A stretch of DNA of 58,509 bases from Cafeteria roenbergensis. Its lineage: Eukaryota; Sar; Bigyra; Bicosoecida; Cafeteriaceae. Shown one piece after another: positions 20,158-31,900 of this stretch. Numbering within the stretch: position 1 is the stretch's first letter; every line of letters starts with the position of its first letter. The DNA lies in the NCBI GenBank assembly GCA_008330645.1, contig VLTN01000101.1:1-58509 (forward strand). The letters run 5' to 3'. A model generated the notes under the pieces. The model was not told where the DNA came from and searched no databases. It was given only the letters and a program-made list of their open reading frames with translations. Both the position numbers and the translations under genes were made by a program.

Positions 20158-22803
20158 TCAGGCAGCGGCTTGCAACGCGGCACGAAGCCGCGCCAAGCAC
20201 GCCTCGCGCCCGAGCAGGCCCACGACATCGCCCAGCGCCGGGCCCACACTCTGCCCCGTGAGTGCCCAGCGCAGTGGGAGCATCAGGCGCGAGGCCGGAA
20301 GCTTCTTGCGCTTCGCCTTGCGCGCCTCGCCGGCGCTGCTGCCGGCCGCGGGCACTTGCCCGTCAGGCGCCGCATCGGACGCAGCCGCTTTGGCGAACGC
20401 CTTGACGGTGGCCTTGACGGCAGCCATGGCCTGCGGGGCGGACCCGCCCTCAGCAGCGGCGCATCCGCGCCCGGCCATGACCTCGGCGGCGCCGGGCAGC
20501 GCTGCTGAGAGTGAAAACGCTGCTTCCGGCAACGCTTCCCACTCCGCAAGCAGCAGCTGCAGCAGCGGCGCCGCATCCTCGTTCCAAGCGGCCACCCTTG
20601 CCTCCGCTGTAGCCAGGGCGTTCACTGCAGCGCTGCCACCCGCAGCCGGCATGGCGGCAACTGCAGTCAGGTCGGGCGCAAACAGCAGCGGCTGCAGCAG
20701 CGCGCCCAGCTCCAGCGGCGTGTCCGCTCGCTCGTGCTGCGCCCAGGCGCACGCCCGCAACAGCCCCACCGAGAACACGGCGGCGGCGGTGGGGGCGCCT
20801 GGGGCGAGCGCGGCAGCGCAAGTCTCCACAGCCGCGGGCACGTGCCGGCGCCCAGGCGAGACACCAGCAGCGCCGGCAGTTTCCGCGCCGGCGTCCGGAA
20901 GCTCGCTGCCGCCGAGGCGCAAGAGGCTCGCGATGTCCGCCGCAGCGGCGTGCGCTCTCCATCCGGCGGGCATCGTCGCCTCCTCGGCCGGTGCCTCGCC
21001 GGAGCCGGCCGCGTCGCCGTCGCTGTCCTCGTCGCCCAGCGAGGCTTCGCCCAGCGAGGCTTCGCCCAGCGACTCATCACCTGCTGCTGCGGCTGGCGTT
21101 GTCGTAACCGCGACGGCGGGCCAATCGCCGAAACCGCTCACGCTGTCCAGCACGCTCACAGCTGCGATCATCGTCTCAGAAGCCACCTTGGCCGCCGAGA
21201 CACCGGGGGGCACGGCCGCCGCATCGCCACCGGCGCCCTGTCCGCCGGCGCCCTGCCCGCTGGCGCCCTGTCCGCCGGGCGTCCACGCTGCCTGCAGCGC
21301 GCGGCGCACGTGCCTGCCCTGCATCCAGTCGAGCCGCCGCCTGTCCACCACCGCGTTCGACCTGTGCACCCCCGTCAGCGCAAATTGCTCTGCCAGCTCT
21401 GCAACGGACAAGACGTCGTCCTCGGCGTTTCCCTCGCCGGGGGCGCTGTGCGCCGCCGCCGTGGGCGGGGTCCACCCAAGGAACGCGACGAAGTTCAGCA
21501 GCGCCTCCGGCGACACCGCGAGCGCGTCCCTCGCGGAGCGCACCGACGCGTCGCCCCGGCGCTTGGAGAGCTTGCGCCTGTCAGCGCCGAGCAGCAGCGG
21601 CAGGTGCGTGAACCGCGGCAGGCGCTGCACTCCCAGCCCCGCGTAGACGAGGGCGTGCTTGGGGGCGGAAGCCAGCCACTCCTGGCCCCGGATGACGTCA
21701 CTGATCTTCATCGTGACGTCATCCACCACGGAAGCTAGGTGGTAGGTCGGCCAGCCGTCGCTCTTGAGGAGAACGCAGTCGTCGACCGCTGAGTGACTGA
21801 AGACCACCGAGCCGAGCACGGTGTCTCGCACCGTGGTGCTGGCCATGCCGTGGCCCGACGCGGCTCCGCGGCGCCCGCCGTGGCCAGCGGACGTGCCCTC
21901 GCCACCGGCCTCGTCTCCAGCGGTCGGGTCCGCCGACGTCGTCGGCAGTGCCCCGTCCGGCGCCGGAAGCGCCCCTGCCGCAGCCTCGGCCGAGGCAAAG
22001 GCGGCACCGGCCCCTGAGCGGGCCGCTGCCCACCGCGCCTGCGCTTCTGGGAGCTCCATCGCGGAAAGCGGCACCCGCAGGCGCACCGTGAAGGGTTCCC
22101 CGGCAGCGGCTCGCGCGGCGCTCTCAGCCTCGCCCACCGACGCGCACGCGCGGTCGTACATCACTGGGCGGCCCCGGCGCTGCTGCGAGGCGCGCAAGTC
22201 CTCCAGCCGCTCGGCGGAGCAGAAGCACCGGTAGGCCGTGCCCGCATCGAGCATTGCCTCCGCAGCCGCACGGTAGAGCCCCAGCGACTGCCGCTCAGAC
22301 TGCATGTACGGCCCCAGCACGCCGCCGCTGGAGGCCGCGGCCCATGCGTCGGCCGCCGCCCCGCCCAGCGGCCCCTGCGCCCACGCCGGCAGGCCCGCGA
22401 GGGCCGCGGCTCTGGCCTGGGCCTCCTGCTCGGACGGCTCGCGGGGCGGCAGCCCTGCGGCGGGGCTGAAGGGGCCCTCGTCCGGGGAGAGGCCGCACCA
22501 TCGCAGCTGGTCGAGAATGTCCTCCGTTGCTGTGTCGACGAGCCGCGTGCGGTCGGTGTCCTCGATGCGAAGCAAGAACTCGCCATTGTGCCGGCGGGCC
22601 CAGAGGTACGCGAACAGCGCAGTGCGCAGCCCACCGAGGTGAAGGTCCCCTGTTGGGGACGGGGCAAACCTTGTTCGCACGGCAGAGGGCGCATGCGCGT
22701 GGCCGGAGCAGGCGCGAAGGCCCAAGCGGCCGACGCCGCTTCGCCGCACAGCCGCCAGAGCCGCGGCCGCGCCGCGCGATGACGCCGACTGGGCACGAAG
22801 CAT
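20158..22803 (-). CDS. EARS2: Organellar glutamyl-tRNA synthetase with large insertions
   Basis: From the ATG at 22803 the protein is 881 residues. Residues 1-40 are rich in Arg/Ala/Ser and lack acids, like a mitochondrial (or plastid) targeting peptide. The class I catalytic core follows: FAPSPTGDLHLGG (HIGH equivalent, residues 55-58), LLRIEDTDRTR, the zinc/editing-side segment YRCFCSAERLEDLR, VMYDRACA, and LLLGADRRKLSKRRGD (KMSKS equivalent near residues 411-415). Bacterial and organellar GluRS are usually about 470-570 residues; the excess is Ala/Gly/Glu-rich insertions, including short tandem repeats (GASGQGAGGQGAGG and SLGEASLGEASLG). The C-terminal anticodon-binding region is present. 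It charges tRNA-Glu in the organelle, and possibly tRNA-Gln as a non-discriminating enzyme. The frame is uninterrupted. Confidence 0.9.
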   Translation of the reverse strand: MLRAQSASSRGAAAALAAVRRSGVGRLGLRACSGHAHAPSAVRTRFAPSPTGDLHLGGLRTALFAYLWARRHNGEFLLRIEDTDRTRLVDTATEDILDQLRWCGLSPDEGPFSPAAGLPPREPSEQEAQARAAALAGLPAWAQGPLGGAAADAWAAASSGGVLGPYMQSERQSLGLYRAAAEAMLDAGTAYRCFCSAERLEDLRASQQRRGRPVMYDRACASVGEAESAARAAAGEPFTVRLRVPLSAMELPEAQARWAAARSGAGAAFASAEAAAGALPAPDGALPTTSADPTAGDEAGGEGTSAGHGGRRGAASGHGMASTTVRDTVLGSVVFSHSAVDDCVLLKSDGWPTYHLASVVDDVTMKISDVIRGQEWLASAPKHALVYAGLGVQRLPRFTHLPLLLGADRRKLSKRRGDASVRSARDALAVSPEALLNFVAFLGWTPPTAAAHSAPGEGNAEDDVLSVAELAEQFALTGVHRSNAVVDRRRLDWMQGRHVRRALQAAWTPGGQGASGQGAGGQGAGGDAAAVPPGVSAAKVASETMIAAVSVLDSVSGFGDWPAVAVTTTPAAAAGDESLGEASLGEASLGDEDSDGDAAGSGEAPAEEATMPAGWRAHAAAADIASLLRLGGSELPDAGAETAGAAGVSPGRRHVPAAVETCAAALAPGAPTAAAVFSVGLLRACAWAQHERADTPLELGALLQPLLFAPDLTAVAAMPAAGGSAAVNALATAEARVAAWNEDAAPLLQLLLAEWEALPEAAFSLSAALPGAAEVMAGRGCAAAEGGSAPQAMAAVKATVKAFAKAAASDAAPDGQVPAAGSSAGEARKAKRKKLPASRLMLPLRWALTGQSVGPALGDVVGLLGREACLARLRAALQAAA

Positions 22804-23029
22804 GACAGGCAAAGCTGCGGCCAAGCCGAGGCGCTAGTGAGAGTCGCCCCGTCCCCGCAAAGCCCTGCCAAGGCCGCGGTGCACGGCATGCGGGCGTTCG
22901 CCGTTCGCGCAGCGTCGTCGCGCTGGCCGTCTTCTGGCCAGTTGGGGCAGAGCTGGCCGTGCAGCTCGAACGAACAGGCACCGGTTCTGCGCCCCACCGC
23001 GACTGTCAGTGGCGAGAAGCGGCGCGCCC
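22804..23029. promoter_or_regulatory. Divergent upstream region of GluRS and the 23-kb gene
   Basis: It is 226 bp between opposed start codons. No TATA box is visible. A bidirectional promoter is inferred from geometry. Confidence 0.4.
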
Positions 23030-25327
23030 ATGCCATTTCCAGCCGATCAAGCAGCCCGGGGCGTGGCTGTGACGTCTCCCCGTCGGGCAATGCGGTCGCG
23101 AATTCGCGACGCCAACGCCTCTGCCGCTCGGTGGTCGCCCACCGCCTTGCGAAAGGACGGCAGGCCGACTCGGACGCCGACCGATTCCCCGTTGGCCGGA
23201 ATCCCAGCGCGGCCCAGCACGCAACGGGATAGCCCAGCAGCGCCGAGTGATGCAGATGGCGCGCCTCGACAGGCCCGGTCTGGTCTGCGGCGCAAGAGTC
23301 GCGGTTTTTCGGCCAGACCACACTCCTCACCTCTGGCAGCCACGCCGCCCGATGCAGGTGATCCCGGGGAACTCGCGCCGTTTTGCAGCACCCAGTCCAC
23401 GCCGCAACGGGCGCTGCTTTCGCACATTGCGGGCATCGGCTTGGCCTGTGCCGGGCAGCGGCTCGATCTGAGCAGCATCATCTCTCCGGACTCCTCCTGC
23501 GGACGGACACCCCTGCGCTCACCTGCAGGCACCCCCAGTGGGGGCCGCGGCGAGGACGATGTCCACGCCTGTTCAGCCTGTGCGACTGATGCCGACGCTG
23601 CTCGCGGCATCCCGTCGACTGACCGCTCGGCAGACCAGCTGTCGCCGATGTTGGAGCGTTGCCGAGACCCGCCCCGGCAGGCGGCTTCCGGCCCGGCTCG
23701 CGCGGGCCCGCGTCCGGATGACGTCACGGATGCAGTTGCTGCGGCGCATGAGTCGGATTACGTCACGGATGCAGCGGCGGCGGCGCATGAGCCGGATGAC
23801 GTCACGGATGCAGCGGCGGCGGCGCATGAGTCGGATTACGTCACGGATGCAGCGGCGGCGGCGCGTGAGTCGGATGACGTCACGGATGCAGCGGCGGCGG
23901 CGCATGAGTCGGATTACGTCACGGATGCAGCGGCGGCGGCGCGTGAGTCGGATGACGTCACGGATGCAGCGGCGGCGGCGCATGAGTCGGATGACGTCAC
24001 GGATGCAGCGGCGGCGGCGCATGAGTCGGATGACGTCTCCGTGCTGCCGGAGCAAGGAGCCGACACGGCAGGCTGCGAGGCTGGTAGACCCGCCGAGGCG
24101 AGCCAGCTGAAACTAGGAGTTGACGTCACTGCTGCCGATGGCGGGGCCACTGCGCGCGACGTGAAGCAGCCGCCGCCAGTAACAGCAGCGCCGCCTCCCC
24201 GGCCGCTGGCTCCGGCGGACACCGCCGCGCTCGTGAGGTCGGTGGTTCGTGGCCACCTTGCCAGGAGGGCCGCGTCCGCCGCCGCCGCCACTGCGACCTG
24301 CGCTGTAGCGCGCAGCAAGCCCACCCAGGGGGGGCCGCCGTTGGAGCGCCGCAGGACTGCCAAGAGCACCGACACGCTGGGGGCGCTCAGCCAGCTGCCG
24401 AATGCGCGCGGTACCCTGACCGTCGCGATGGCAGTCGGGGCTGTGGTGGCAGTCGGGCTGGTCGCTGCAGGGACGATGCATCTCCCAGCGTGGCGGTGGA
24501 TGCAGGAGGCGGTAGCCCACACTGGACCGATGGTCCCCCGCTTCACGGGCGCTGCAGTGGCCGCTGGCTCAGGCGTCTCGATTGCAGCGGCGGATGCAGC
24601 ATCGACTGACGCCCAAGGTACGTCTGACTCTGTCGCACGCACCGAGGACACGCTGATGCCTTGGGCTCTGCCGGACGCGGAGCTCTACCAGCGACTGGCC
24701 GATGCGGCAGTCGTGGCAGCACAGGTCAGATTGCCCCGTGATGGAATGGTGATGTCCGCTCAACGGTCTGCTGATGGGGACGCGATGGACGTGTGGATCG
24801 ACCTGGGAACGGAGGCTGCGCTGAACGATCGGTTTTCACGCATTTGCCTCACGGCGCAACCCGCCGACGTGGCCGTCGGCGGTTTCGCGTCGGCGTGCTT
24901 GCCAGCGGCTGAGTCGTTTGCAGCCCAGAGACAGTCGCGGCTGTGCCAGGCACGCCGGCAGGCGCTGGAACAAGGCTGGGCCCTGCCAGATCCCGCTGCG
25001 GCTCTGCCCGATGGCGAGGCCGCTTTTGGAGCCAGCGGCGCCAACGCGTGCTCCGTGTTGCTGTTCCGCGCCAGCGGTTTCGCGGGCGTTGATGCCAAGC
25101 TGACTGGCGCGGTGATGGACGCAAGGGGGCGGAAGCGAACAACGTCGCTCAACGCAGTTGCTGCGCCAGCGACGTCTGCTCTGCCTGTCCAGGTATCGGC
25201 AGCGGCTGCCCCTGACGTGGCCGGCCGTGCCAGCGACGTGTCAGCGGACTCGTCGGCTTTCCGCGTGGACGGGCTTGTGGAGTTGAACAGCGCCGGCGCA
25301 CTGGTGGATCGGCTTGTGCCGCAGTGA
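23030..25327 (+). CDS. Repeat-bearing single-pass membrane protein with IQ-like motif
   Basis: From the ATG at 23030 the protein is 765 residues; the frame is also open from an upstream GTG at 23009. I do not recognise a family. In order: a basic, Ser/Pro-rich N-terminal region; eight 13-residue repeats (DDVTDAAAAAHES type, about residues 230-333); a proline-rich linker; an IQ-like calmodulin-binding pattern (ALVRSVVRGHLARRA, about residue 400); a hydrophobic membrane helix (TLTVAMAVGAVVAVGLVAAG, about 461-483); and a C-terminal domain of about 280 residues containing MDVWIDLGTEAALNDRF, which could be lumenal or extracellular. It uses GCGGTTTCGCG at 24879 and 25074 and many GACGTC-type palindromes, unlike its divergent neighbour GluRS. 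Confidence 0.7.
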   Translation: MPFPADQAARGVAVTSPRRAMRSRIRDANASAARWSPTALRKDGRPTRTPTDSPLAGIPARPSTQRDSPAAPSDADGAPRQARSGLRRKSRGFSARPHSSPLAATPPDAGDPGELAPFCSTQSTPQRALLSHIAGIGLACAGQRLDLSSIISPDSSCGRTPLRSPAGTPSGGRGEDDVHACSACATDADAARGIPSTDRSADQLSPMLERCRDPPRQAASGPARAGPRPDDVTDAVAAAHESDYVTDAAAAAHEPDDVTDAAAAAHESDYVTDAAAAARESDDVTDAAAAAHESDYVTDAAAAARESDDVTDAAAAAHESDDVTDAAAAAHESDDVSVLPEQGADTAGCEAGRPAEASQLKLGVDVTAADGGATARDVKQPPPVTAAPPPRPLAPADTAALVRSVVRGHLARRAASAAAATATCAVARSKPTQGGPPLERRRTAKSTDTLGALSQLPNARGTLTVAMAVGAVVAVGLVAAGTMHLPAWRWMQEAVAHTGPMVPRFTGAAVAAGSGVSIAAADAASTDAQGTSDSVARTEDTLMPWALPDAELYQRLADAAVVAAQVRLPRDGMVMSAQRSADGDAMDVWIDLGTEAALNDRFSRICLTAQPADVAVGGFASACLPAAESFAAQRQSRLCQARRQALEQGWALPDPAAALPDGEAAFGASGANACSVLLFRASGFAGVDAKLTGAVMDARGRKRTTSLNAVAAPATSALPVQVSAAAAPDVAGRASDVSADSSAFRVDGLVELNSAGALVDRLVPQ
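23717..24028 (+). repeat. Eight 39-bp repeats with TGACGTCA-like palindromes
   Basis: The period is 39 bp, 13 codons. Units alternate between GATGACGTCACGG (a full TGACGTCA palindrome) and GATTACGTCACGG. The array is in frame with the protein. Confidence 0.95.
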
Positions 25328-25917
25328 TTTGTCACTGTCTAGACATGGGGCGACAACTCACCGGCAGAGGGGTTAGTATGGGCGGGGGGGGGCGGCGTAA
25401 TGTTTTACTTTCATCCGAATGTAAGTGTGCAGACTGGTTTCGGAGCGTTCGCGTGAGACTGCTGAAACGACTCGGCTGTGGCTGGGGCGGCGCTTAGGCG
25501 ACAATCACAATCGGTCGCTGGTTCAGTTGTCGCAGCCACACACGCACTCGCACCGTCACGCAATCGCAGCCCCGATCGGCTGATTGCTCGACCAATCGAT
25601 CGACCAAGGATCGCTGCCCCAGCGCACAGGCGCATGGACGACCAACCCGCGATAGGAAGCCGCGGCTGGGCCTCCACAGCCTGCGCTGCCGCGACGGCCT
25701 GTTGAGGCCGGCTTCCACGCGGAGGCGCTGTCCGATCGCGTGACGGCGACGAGAGTGCCACCACGGGGCACTGCCGCATGGCGGCACCACGGGCCACCGC
25801 CGCATGCAACCACCGCACACTCTCCACCCCAGCCCTCGTGCCCGGCCTGCCTATGGCGCCAACGCTGGCACCGGCGCTGACTGTGACGCTGGTGGGAATT
25901 TGCTCCGTGCGCGTCGC
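25328..25917. other. Intergenic stretch between convergent genes
   Basis: It separates the 3' ends of the 23-kb gene (plus) and the giant ORF (minus). It contains a G-run at about 25383 and a relatively AT-rich patch around 25400-25420, possibly 3'-end signals. No gene is seen. No PH, BEACH or WD40 sequence follows the giant ORF here on the minus strand. Confidence 0.4.
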
Positions 25918-28900
25918 TCACTGCCGTGCAACGGACACCCACGCGTCGACCGCCATCGCGGCCCGGAGCCACTGGAAGCCGCGTGACCGTCGCTCCTCCG
26001 CCTCCGCCTCCGCCTCCGCAGCGGCGCATTTGAGGATGCTTGACCACGCTGCCGCCCCGTCCGCCTCGTCATTCGACAGAGCGACTCTGAGCGACGCTTC
26101 AGCACGCTGCCACATCCCAGGGCGAGCTGCAGCCAACACAGGGTCAGCTGACGCCGGCTGAGAGAACCACCGACAGAAGCCAATGGCGTCACCTGCCGTG
26201 AGCTCAGACGCGCGCACGCTGGCAGGCGCCGTGGCCCCGCCCACGGCAGGGCCAGACGGAACCCCCCTCCTCCCGCCAGCGCCAGAACCAGCACCAGCAC
26301 CAGCATCAACACCAGCACTACGACCAGCACTTGCGGCAGCACCAGCTGCTGCTGCGCGCCGTGACGATGACTGGCTGCTGAAAGATGCAAGACCGGTGTC
26401 GCTCGACTGCCTGCGAAACCGCTTGGCCTGCTTCGCCGCCTGACGAGCCTCGGACGCCCCCTGAACCTCCGGCCCCGACAGCAGCATCGCAGAGGGGAGC
26501 CCCGACGACCGGGCGAAGGCGACCAACACTCTCCGGTCGTGGAGGAGCGCTGCGATGTGCTGCCGGCTGCGGTCGCACGCCCCTGCGACGGTGAATAGAA
26601 TGGCCGCGATGGCCGCCTGCATGGGCCAGTCACCGCTGCGTCCCGCCAGCATCAGCAGGCAGACTAGGCGCCCGGCACCCTGGATGGCGGGGAGCCCCCC
26701 CCCCGCCGCCACCACCTCCATGGTGGGCTCAAGGTCCTTCACGATGCCTGCCGACGCGTCGAGCGCCGTGCCTGCCGCCCGCAGGCACCCGATCACCAGC
26801 CCATCACGCACCTGGAAGAGGCCGGCACGGCGCATCAGCGAGCGCGTGGCGGGGGTGTTCCGCGTAGCCAGCGTGTTGACCATGGACACGGCCCGCAGTG
26901 CGGTGGCCGGGGGCAGCAAGAGGCTTAGCGCCGCCCGGGGCGTGGGTCTGCGCGGCGGAGCGGCCAGTAGCGCCGCCGGGGGCAGCCGCGGGGCTGGGGG
27001 CAGCGAGGCTGCGAGCACGCCGCGCGGACGGGCGCCCGGCCAGGGCTCGGCACCGATGGGGAGCCTGATTGAGTGGTGACCGTCGTCTGATGGTGAGCGA
27101 CTTTCCCCTTGACCCGCCTGCGGCCTCGTGCTCGACGCAGCCGGGGACTGCTCTGCGCTGGCGACCGGACGCAGCGGCTCTGCCGGCGCGCCCAGCTTGT
27201 CGCACGAGCCCCCCCCAGCAGCCGAGGCCAGCCTGCCGAGCGAGCGCATCGACCCAGACGCCCCGGCCGACAAGGAAGACGACGTCGACCCCGTCATGCC
27301 GAGCGGTTTCGCGCCGGCCTTGGAGCCCGCGAGCGCGCCAGTGTCCCGCACCCACGCAGCCCACCACTCAGACGCGGGCGCTGGCCCGTCGGCTGAAGCA
27401 GGTCCCCCTCCGGCAGAGCCATCGGCAGAGCCATCAGCGGACCCGCCAGCACCACCGCTGCGCGCAACACCGCCCTGCCCACCGCTGCTGGCTGAGGAGC
27501 GGGCGGGGTCGGCCAGCCTCGCAAGCGACGACGCTGCGTCAGCCGCTGCCCTCGCCGCCTCAGCCGACTGAAGAGCTACCGACGGGTCCGGCAGAGCCGC
27601 CGCATCGTCAAGAAGCGACGTCAGCGCGGAGAGCACCCTGGGGGCCTCATCAGGGTAGAGCCGGGCTCTGCCGGACAGGTTGGCGATCGCATCTTCCAGC
27701 TGAGCGATGCGGTCAGCTGATCGCGTGGTTCCTGCAAGCAGAGCTGCCCAAAGACTGCGGCTGGCCATCAGCCTCGGGTCGTCATCGTCGCCGCTGCTGC
27801 GGTGAGCAGAGCCGCCGGCGAAACCGCCGGACCCGTCGCCTCGCCCCGCCAAGCCCGCCGCTGCTGCGGCCGATACCGACGGCATTCCCAGGCAGAGCCG
27901 AATCAGGCGACCCCGCAGCCGTGAGAGACGCGTGGTGGTTGCAGTAGCAGCGTCGCGCAGCTTCTGTTTCATGTCCCTGGATGACGTCAGCGCGGCGGCA
28001 GAGGTGGCCAGGACGTCGGACACCCGCGACGACGCCACGCTGGCAGAGCCAGCCGGCAGCCGCTGCGACTTTCGCATCGGCGCGGCGTGTGCCATGTCAG
28101 AATGCGTAGCGGCAGAGCCAGCGGACACTTCCCGACCAGGAGCGGCCGGAGCCAGCTCAAGCGCCGCGGAGGATACGCCGGAGACGGCTGCTTGTCCCGG
28201 CGAGCCGCCGGTGATGACGCCGCCGGACGGGTCGGCATCGCTGACGCCGCCGGTGATGACGCCGCCTCCGCCGCCTCCGCCTCCGCCTCCGCCTCCGCCT
28301 CTGCCGTCGGCTGTTCGCAGTCCCAGGCCTCCCCTTGGTCGATCGCCGTCCATGGAGCGACGTCGACCCTGGCCGATCCCTCCAGCAGAGCCGATGCTAC
28401 CGTCGACGTCGGCGTCGCTCGGACGCGCTTCTGCCAAGAGTGGCGGCGGTTTCGCGACAGCATCAGTGCGTTCTTCCGGTGTTGGCGAAGAGCTCTGCCG
28501 TGGGGTTGCGATCGACCATGCGTCCCCCGAAGCGACGCTCTGCGCTGCAGAGCCGGCTGGGGCCCATTGCACGGGCCCTGGAAGGAAGGTTGGCGGAGAC
28601 TGTCTGCTGGCGCCTGGCCCAGCCACCACTGGCGACGCGGCCGCAGCGGTTTCACGAAGGTCCTCTGGCCGGTCTGGCATGTCGAAGGCTCCGAATCCCG
28701 CTGAGTCAAATGAGCGACGCGCGAGAGACGCTTGTGACTCATCGCGACGGATCGAGGCGGCGACCATATCGGACACATAAGCCATGTCGACTCCACGTGT
28801 CACAGCGAAACCGCCGCCGGCAGCACCGCCGGCGCCGACGTCGCCACGGCCGCGGCCGGCACCGACGTCGCCACGGCCGCTCGATCGGCCGCGGTCAAGG

Positions 28901-31900
28901 CTCTCCCATGCAGCCACGGGCGTCGCCACGGCCACCGTCTCTGGCACGCCGGCTCTGACGTCAGACGAATACACAGTGACACCGCCAGCGGCGGCTGGTA
29001 GCAGCATATCTCCCGACACCGTGGAGGAGCCCGCCGACGTCTCCGCAAGCAGAGCCGGTGGCCCGACGTCGTCGGCCGGCTGCAGAGCTTGGCGTGGCGG
29101 CGGCGGAGGCCCCGCCGCGAACGGACGAAGCACCACCCGCGACCTCGGACTGGCCGCGGCGCTGCTGCCGCCCGCAGACACTGGCTCTGCCGACGCCAGC
29201 CCGGCCGTGCCAATCGGGTCATCCATCGCAGGCGGCAGCTGCCAAATGGCTCCCGGCACCAGCCCCTCGGCTGACCCTTCCATCGCGGCAGAGCCGCTGC
29301 CTCGCTGTCGTGACGGCAGTGACTGTGCTGACACGTTCGCTGTGACCTGCTGATTGGCGGGTCGGCGACCGCCCGCGACGGTCGCAGCTGCGGCCCGCAA
29401 ACTGGTGGTGTTGACTCGCCGGTGACTCGCTGCTGACCGGCTCGCGACCGACGCCGCGCCCGACCCCCACTGCGCGCCTCGCTCAGCCGCCGCCGCCGGG
29501 CCGGGGACCAACATCCACCCATCACCGCCGCATCGCCAGAGGCCCAGATGAAACGGCAGCGACTCACCAACCGGTAGGGACGGAAGCGGAACTGCCAGAA
29601 AGCCGTTTCGTCTGGCTCTACCAGGAAGCAGAGCCGACCCCCCCGAAGCAGGAAGCAGCGGCCCAAAGAGCCGCCGCCCGCCGCTCGGAACGCCCTGGGC
29701 CGACGTCTGGACGCGAGCAACGCCGAGCGACGCCACAGCAACCGCCGCCCTGTCAGCTGATCGCGAGCCAAAAGTCCGTTTCATGGAGGGGCTGGCAGAG
29801 CAAGCCGCCTGCAGCATGGAGCCGATCATGTCCGCATCAGAGAGCGAGAGCCTGACAGCCACCCCGGCGCTGGCCCCAGCAGCGGCAGCCGCCGCAAGCA
29901 GCCGCCCGGACAGCGATGGCGGACCGCCTGCCGCGGCTGTGGCCGCCGGTGACGACGAGGGCACTTGCGGCAGGGGCGCTGACCCGCCAGCCACCACCGG
30001 GTCGGTTCTGCCGTGGCTTCCAGCAGAGCGACCGGACGTCGAACCGGCTGCCCGCCGCAGCGTGGTGGAATCTTTGCCGATAGACAAAGATTGAACGCTC
30101 CTGGACGTGCGAAGTGACTTCAGCGGCTCTGCTATGCTGCGTTCCCTGGACCGGCCGCTGACGCGGTCACGATGGGACGGTGCTCCGGCCACTGACACCG
30201 CTGCAGCGGCTGCTGCTGCTTCTGCCGATGGAACTGCTGCCGGTGACGAAGGCGCTGCTGGAGCGGTTGCTGCCGCTGCCAGATCCGCCCGGGACGCGCG
30301 TGCGGCCCCGGACACCTCTGTCAAGCCAGATGACCCGTCTTTGACTGTCCCAAGATTGGCCTGTGACCGCAACGGGGCGCCACCATCAACCAGCGCCCTC
30401 GATACGGCACGGGAACTGCTGGCTCCACCGGCAGCGCCACCCTCTGAATCCGCACCAGCACCAGCACCAGCGATGCTTCCGACGCTGCTTCCAGCCATGG
30501 CGCGGTGCGGAGTTGATGCGGAGTTTACTGCAGCCTCTCTCGCGCCCATCCGGCGCTCGCGCGAGTGAGCCTCGCCGGCCGCCGCCGCGGCCGCCGCGCC
30601 AGCGCGCTGGACTGCGCTCAGCCCCACCAGCAGGGCGCCGGGCCCCCCCACCCCTGACCCGCCGGCCGCGGCCCCATGTTGAAGCAGGGTGAGCGACGCG
30701 GCGTTTCTCAGCGCCCACGTGCATCTGTCCGTGTCAAGCGCTCGGTCCAGCTCTGCCAGCAAACGCCCAGCAGCGCGTGAAAGCGGAACCAGCTCTGCCA
30801 CACGAAGAGCCAATACCACGAAGTGGGGCCACCGCACCTGCAGAGCAGAGCTCTTCCCGCCCGCACTGCCTCCAGGTGCACCGGCAGAGCCAGCGCCCTG
30901 CGTCGACGTCGGCAGCCTGGCAGGGCCCCCAGCCTGCGAGTTCCATCCCAGCGGCGACGGCCGGTAGAGCAATGGTGCGTGCGGGCCCGTTCGGCCAAAC
31001 GATGCGCCGGAGGTGGCTGACCGGGACTGGTGCCTGACGAGCCGCAGCTCTGCCTGTTGGCTCTGCTCGCGAATCCGGAGAAGTGAGTGGGCCAGCTGGT
31101 CGGCAGAGCCATCGGTGAGGGACGCAGCGGCGACTGTTGCAGCGAAACTGCTCGAGCGACGTGCAACCGCCTCCGACGCGACCCAGGCGGTGGCGCAACG
31201 GAGAGTGCCCGGCGACGCTGTAGCGGTATCCGCCCCGGCGACCGGTAGAACCCAGCCAGATGCAGAGGTGACGCCTTGGCGAGACGGCGCTCCCGCGGAA
31301 GCCCCCGCCGCCGCAGCCGACGCCGCCGATGCCGCGGGCACTGCCGACCACAGACCGCTGATGGACTGGCGACTCGCAACGGCACCGGGGCCGGCCGCGC
31401 CTCTCAATGTGTCCGGTTCGCTTCCGGCACACGGATCCGCCGCCCTGGCCTCCTCAACAGCACGTGAAACCGCGGCATATGCCAGAGACGAGCTCCAGGC
31501 CGCAGCTGCCTGGCACCGCGTGGCGGCGGCCACCACAGCCCGCCGCCCGCCGGCGCCCGCAGAGCCACCCGCAGAGCCCCCCGCGACGTCCGCATCGCCG
31601 CCACCACTGCCGCTGGCTCCGCCGGTGGCCCGGGTGGGGGGGAGAGCCCCCCTGAACGAATCAGCTGACCGAGAAACGGCAGAGCGCAACACCGAGCCAG
31701 CACCAGCGCCAGCACCAGCACCAGCACCAGCGCCAGCACCAGCGCCAGCACTAGCGCCAGCGCCAGCACCAGCGCCGGCGCCCGCCGTCGCCTCTGCCGC
31801 TGCAGCAGCAGCCACAGCGGCGGCAGCAGCGGTCGGCGGGCAGGGTCGCCACAGAGCGGCGGCGGGCACGGCGACGGGCGCGGTTCGGGCCCCCACAGCC

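Noticed and set aside
23573-24055. Minus-strand open frame of MRRRRCIRDVIR repeats
   Set aside because: It is the antisense reading of the in-frame 39-bp repeat of the plus-strand gene.
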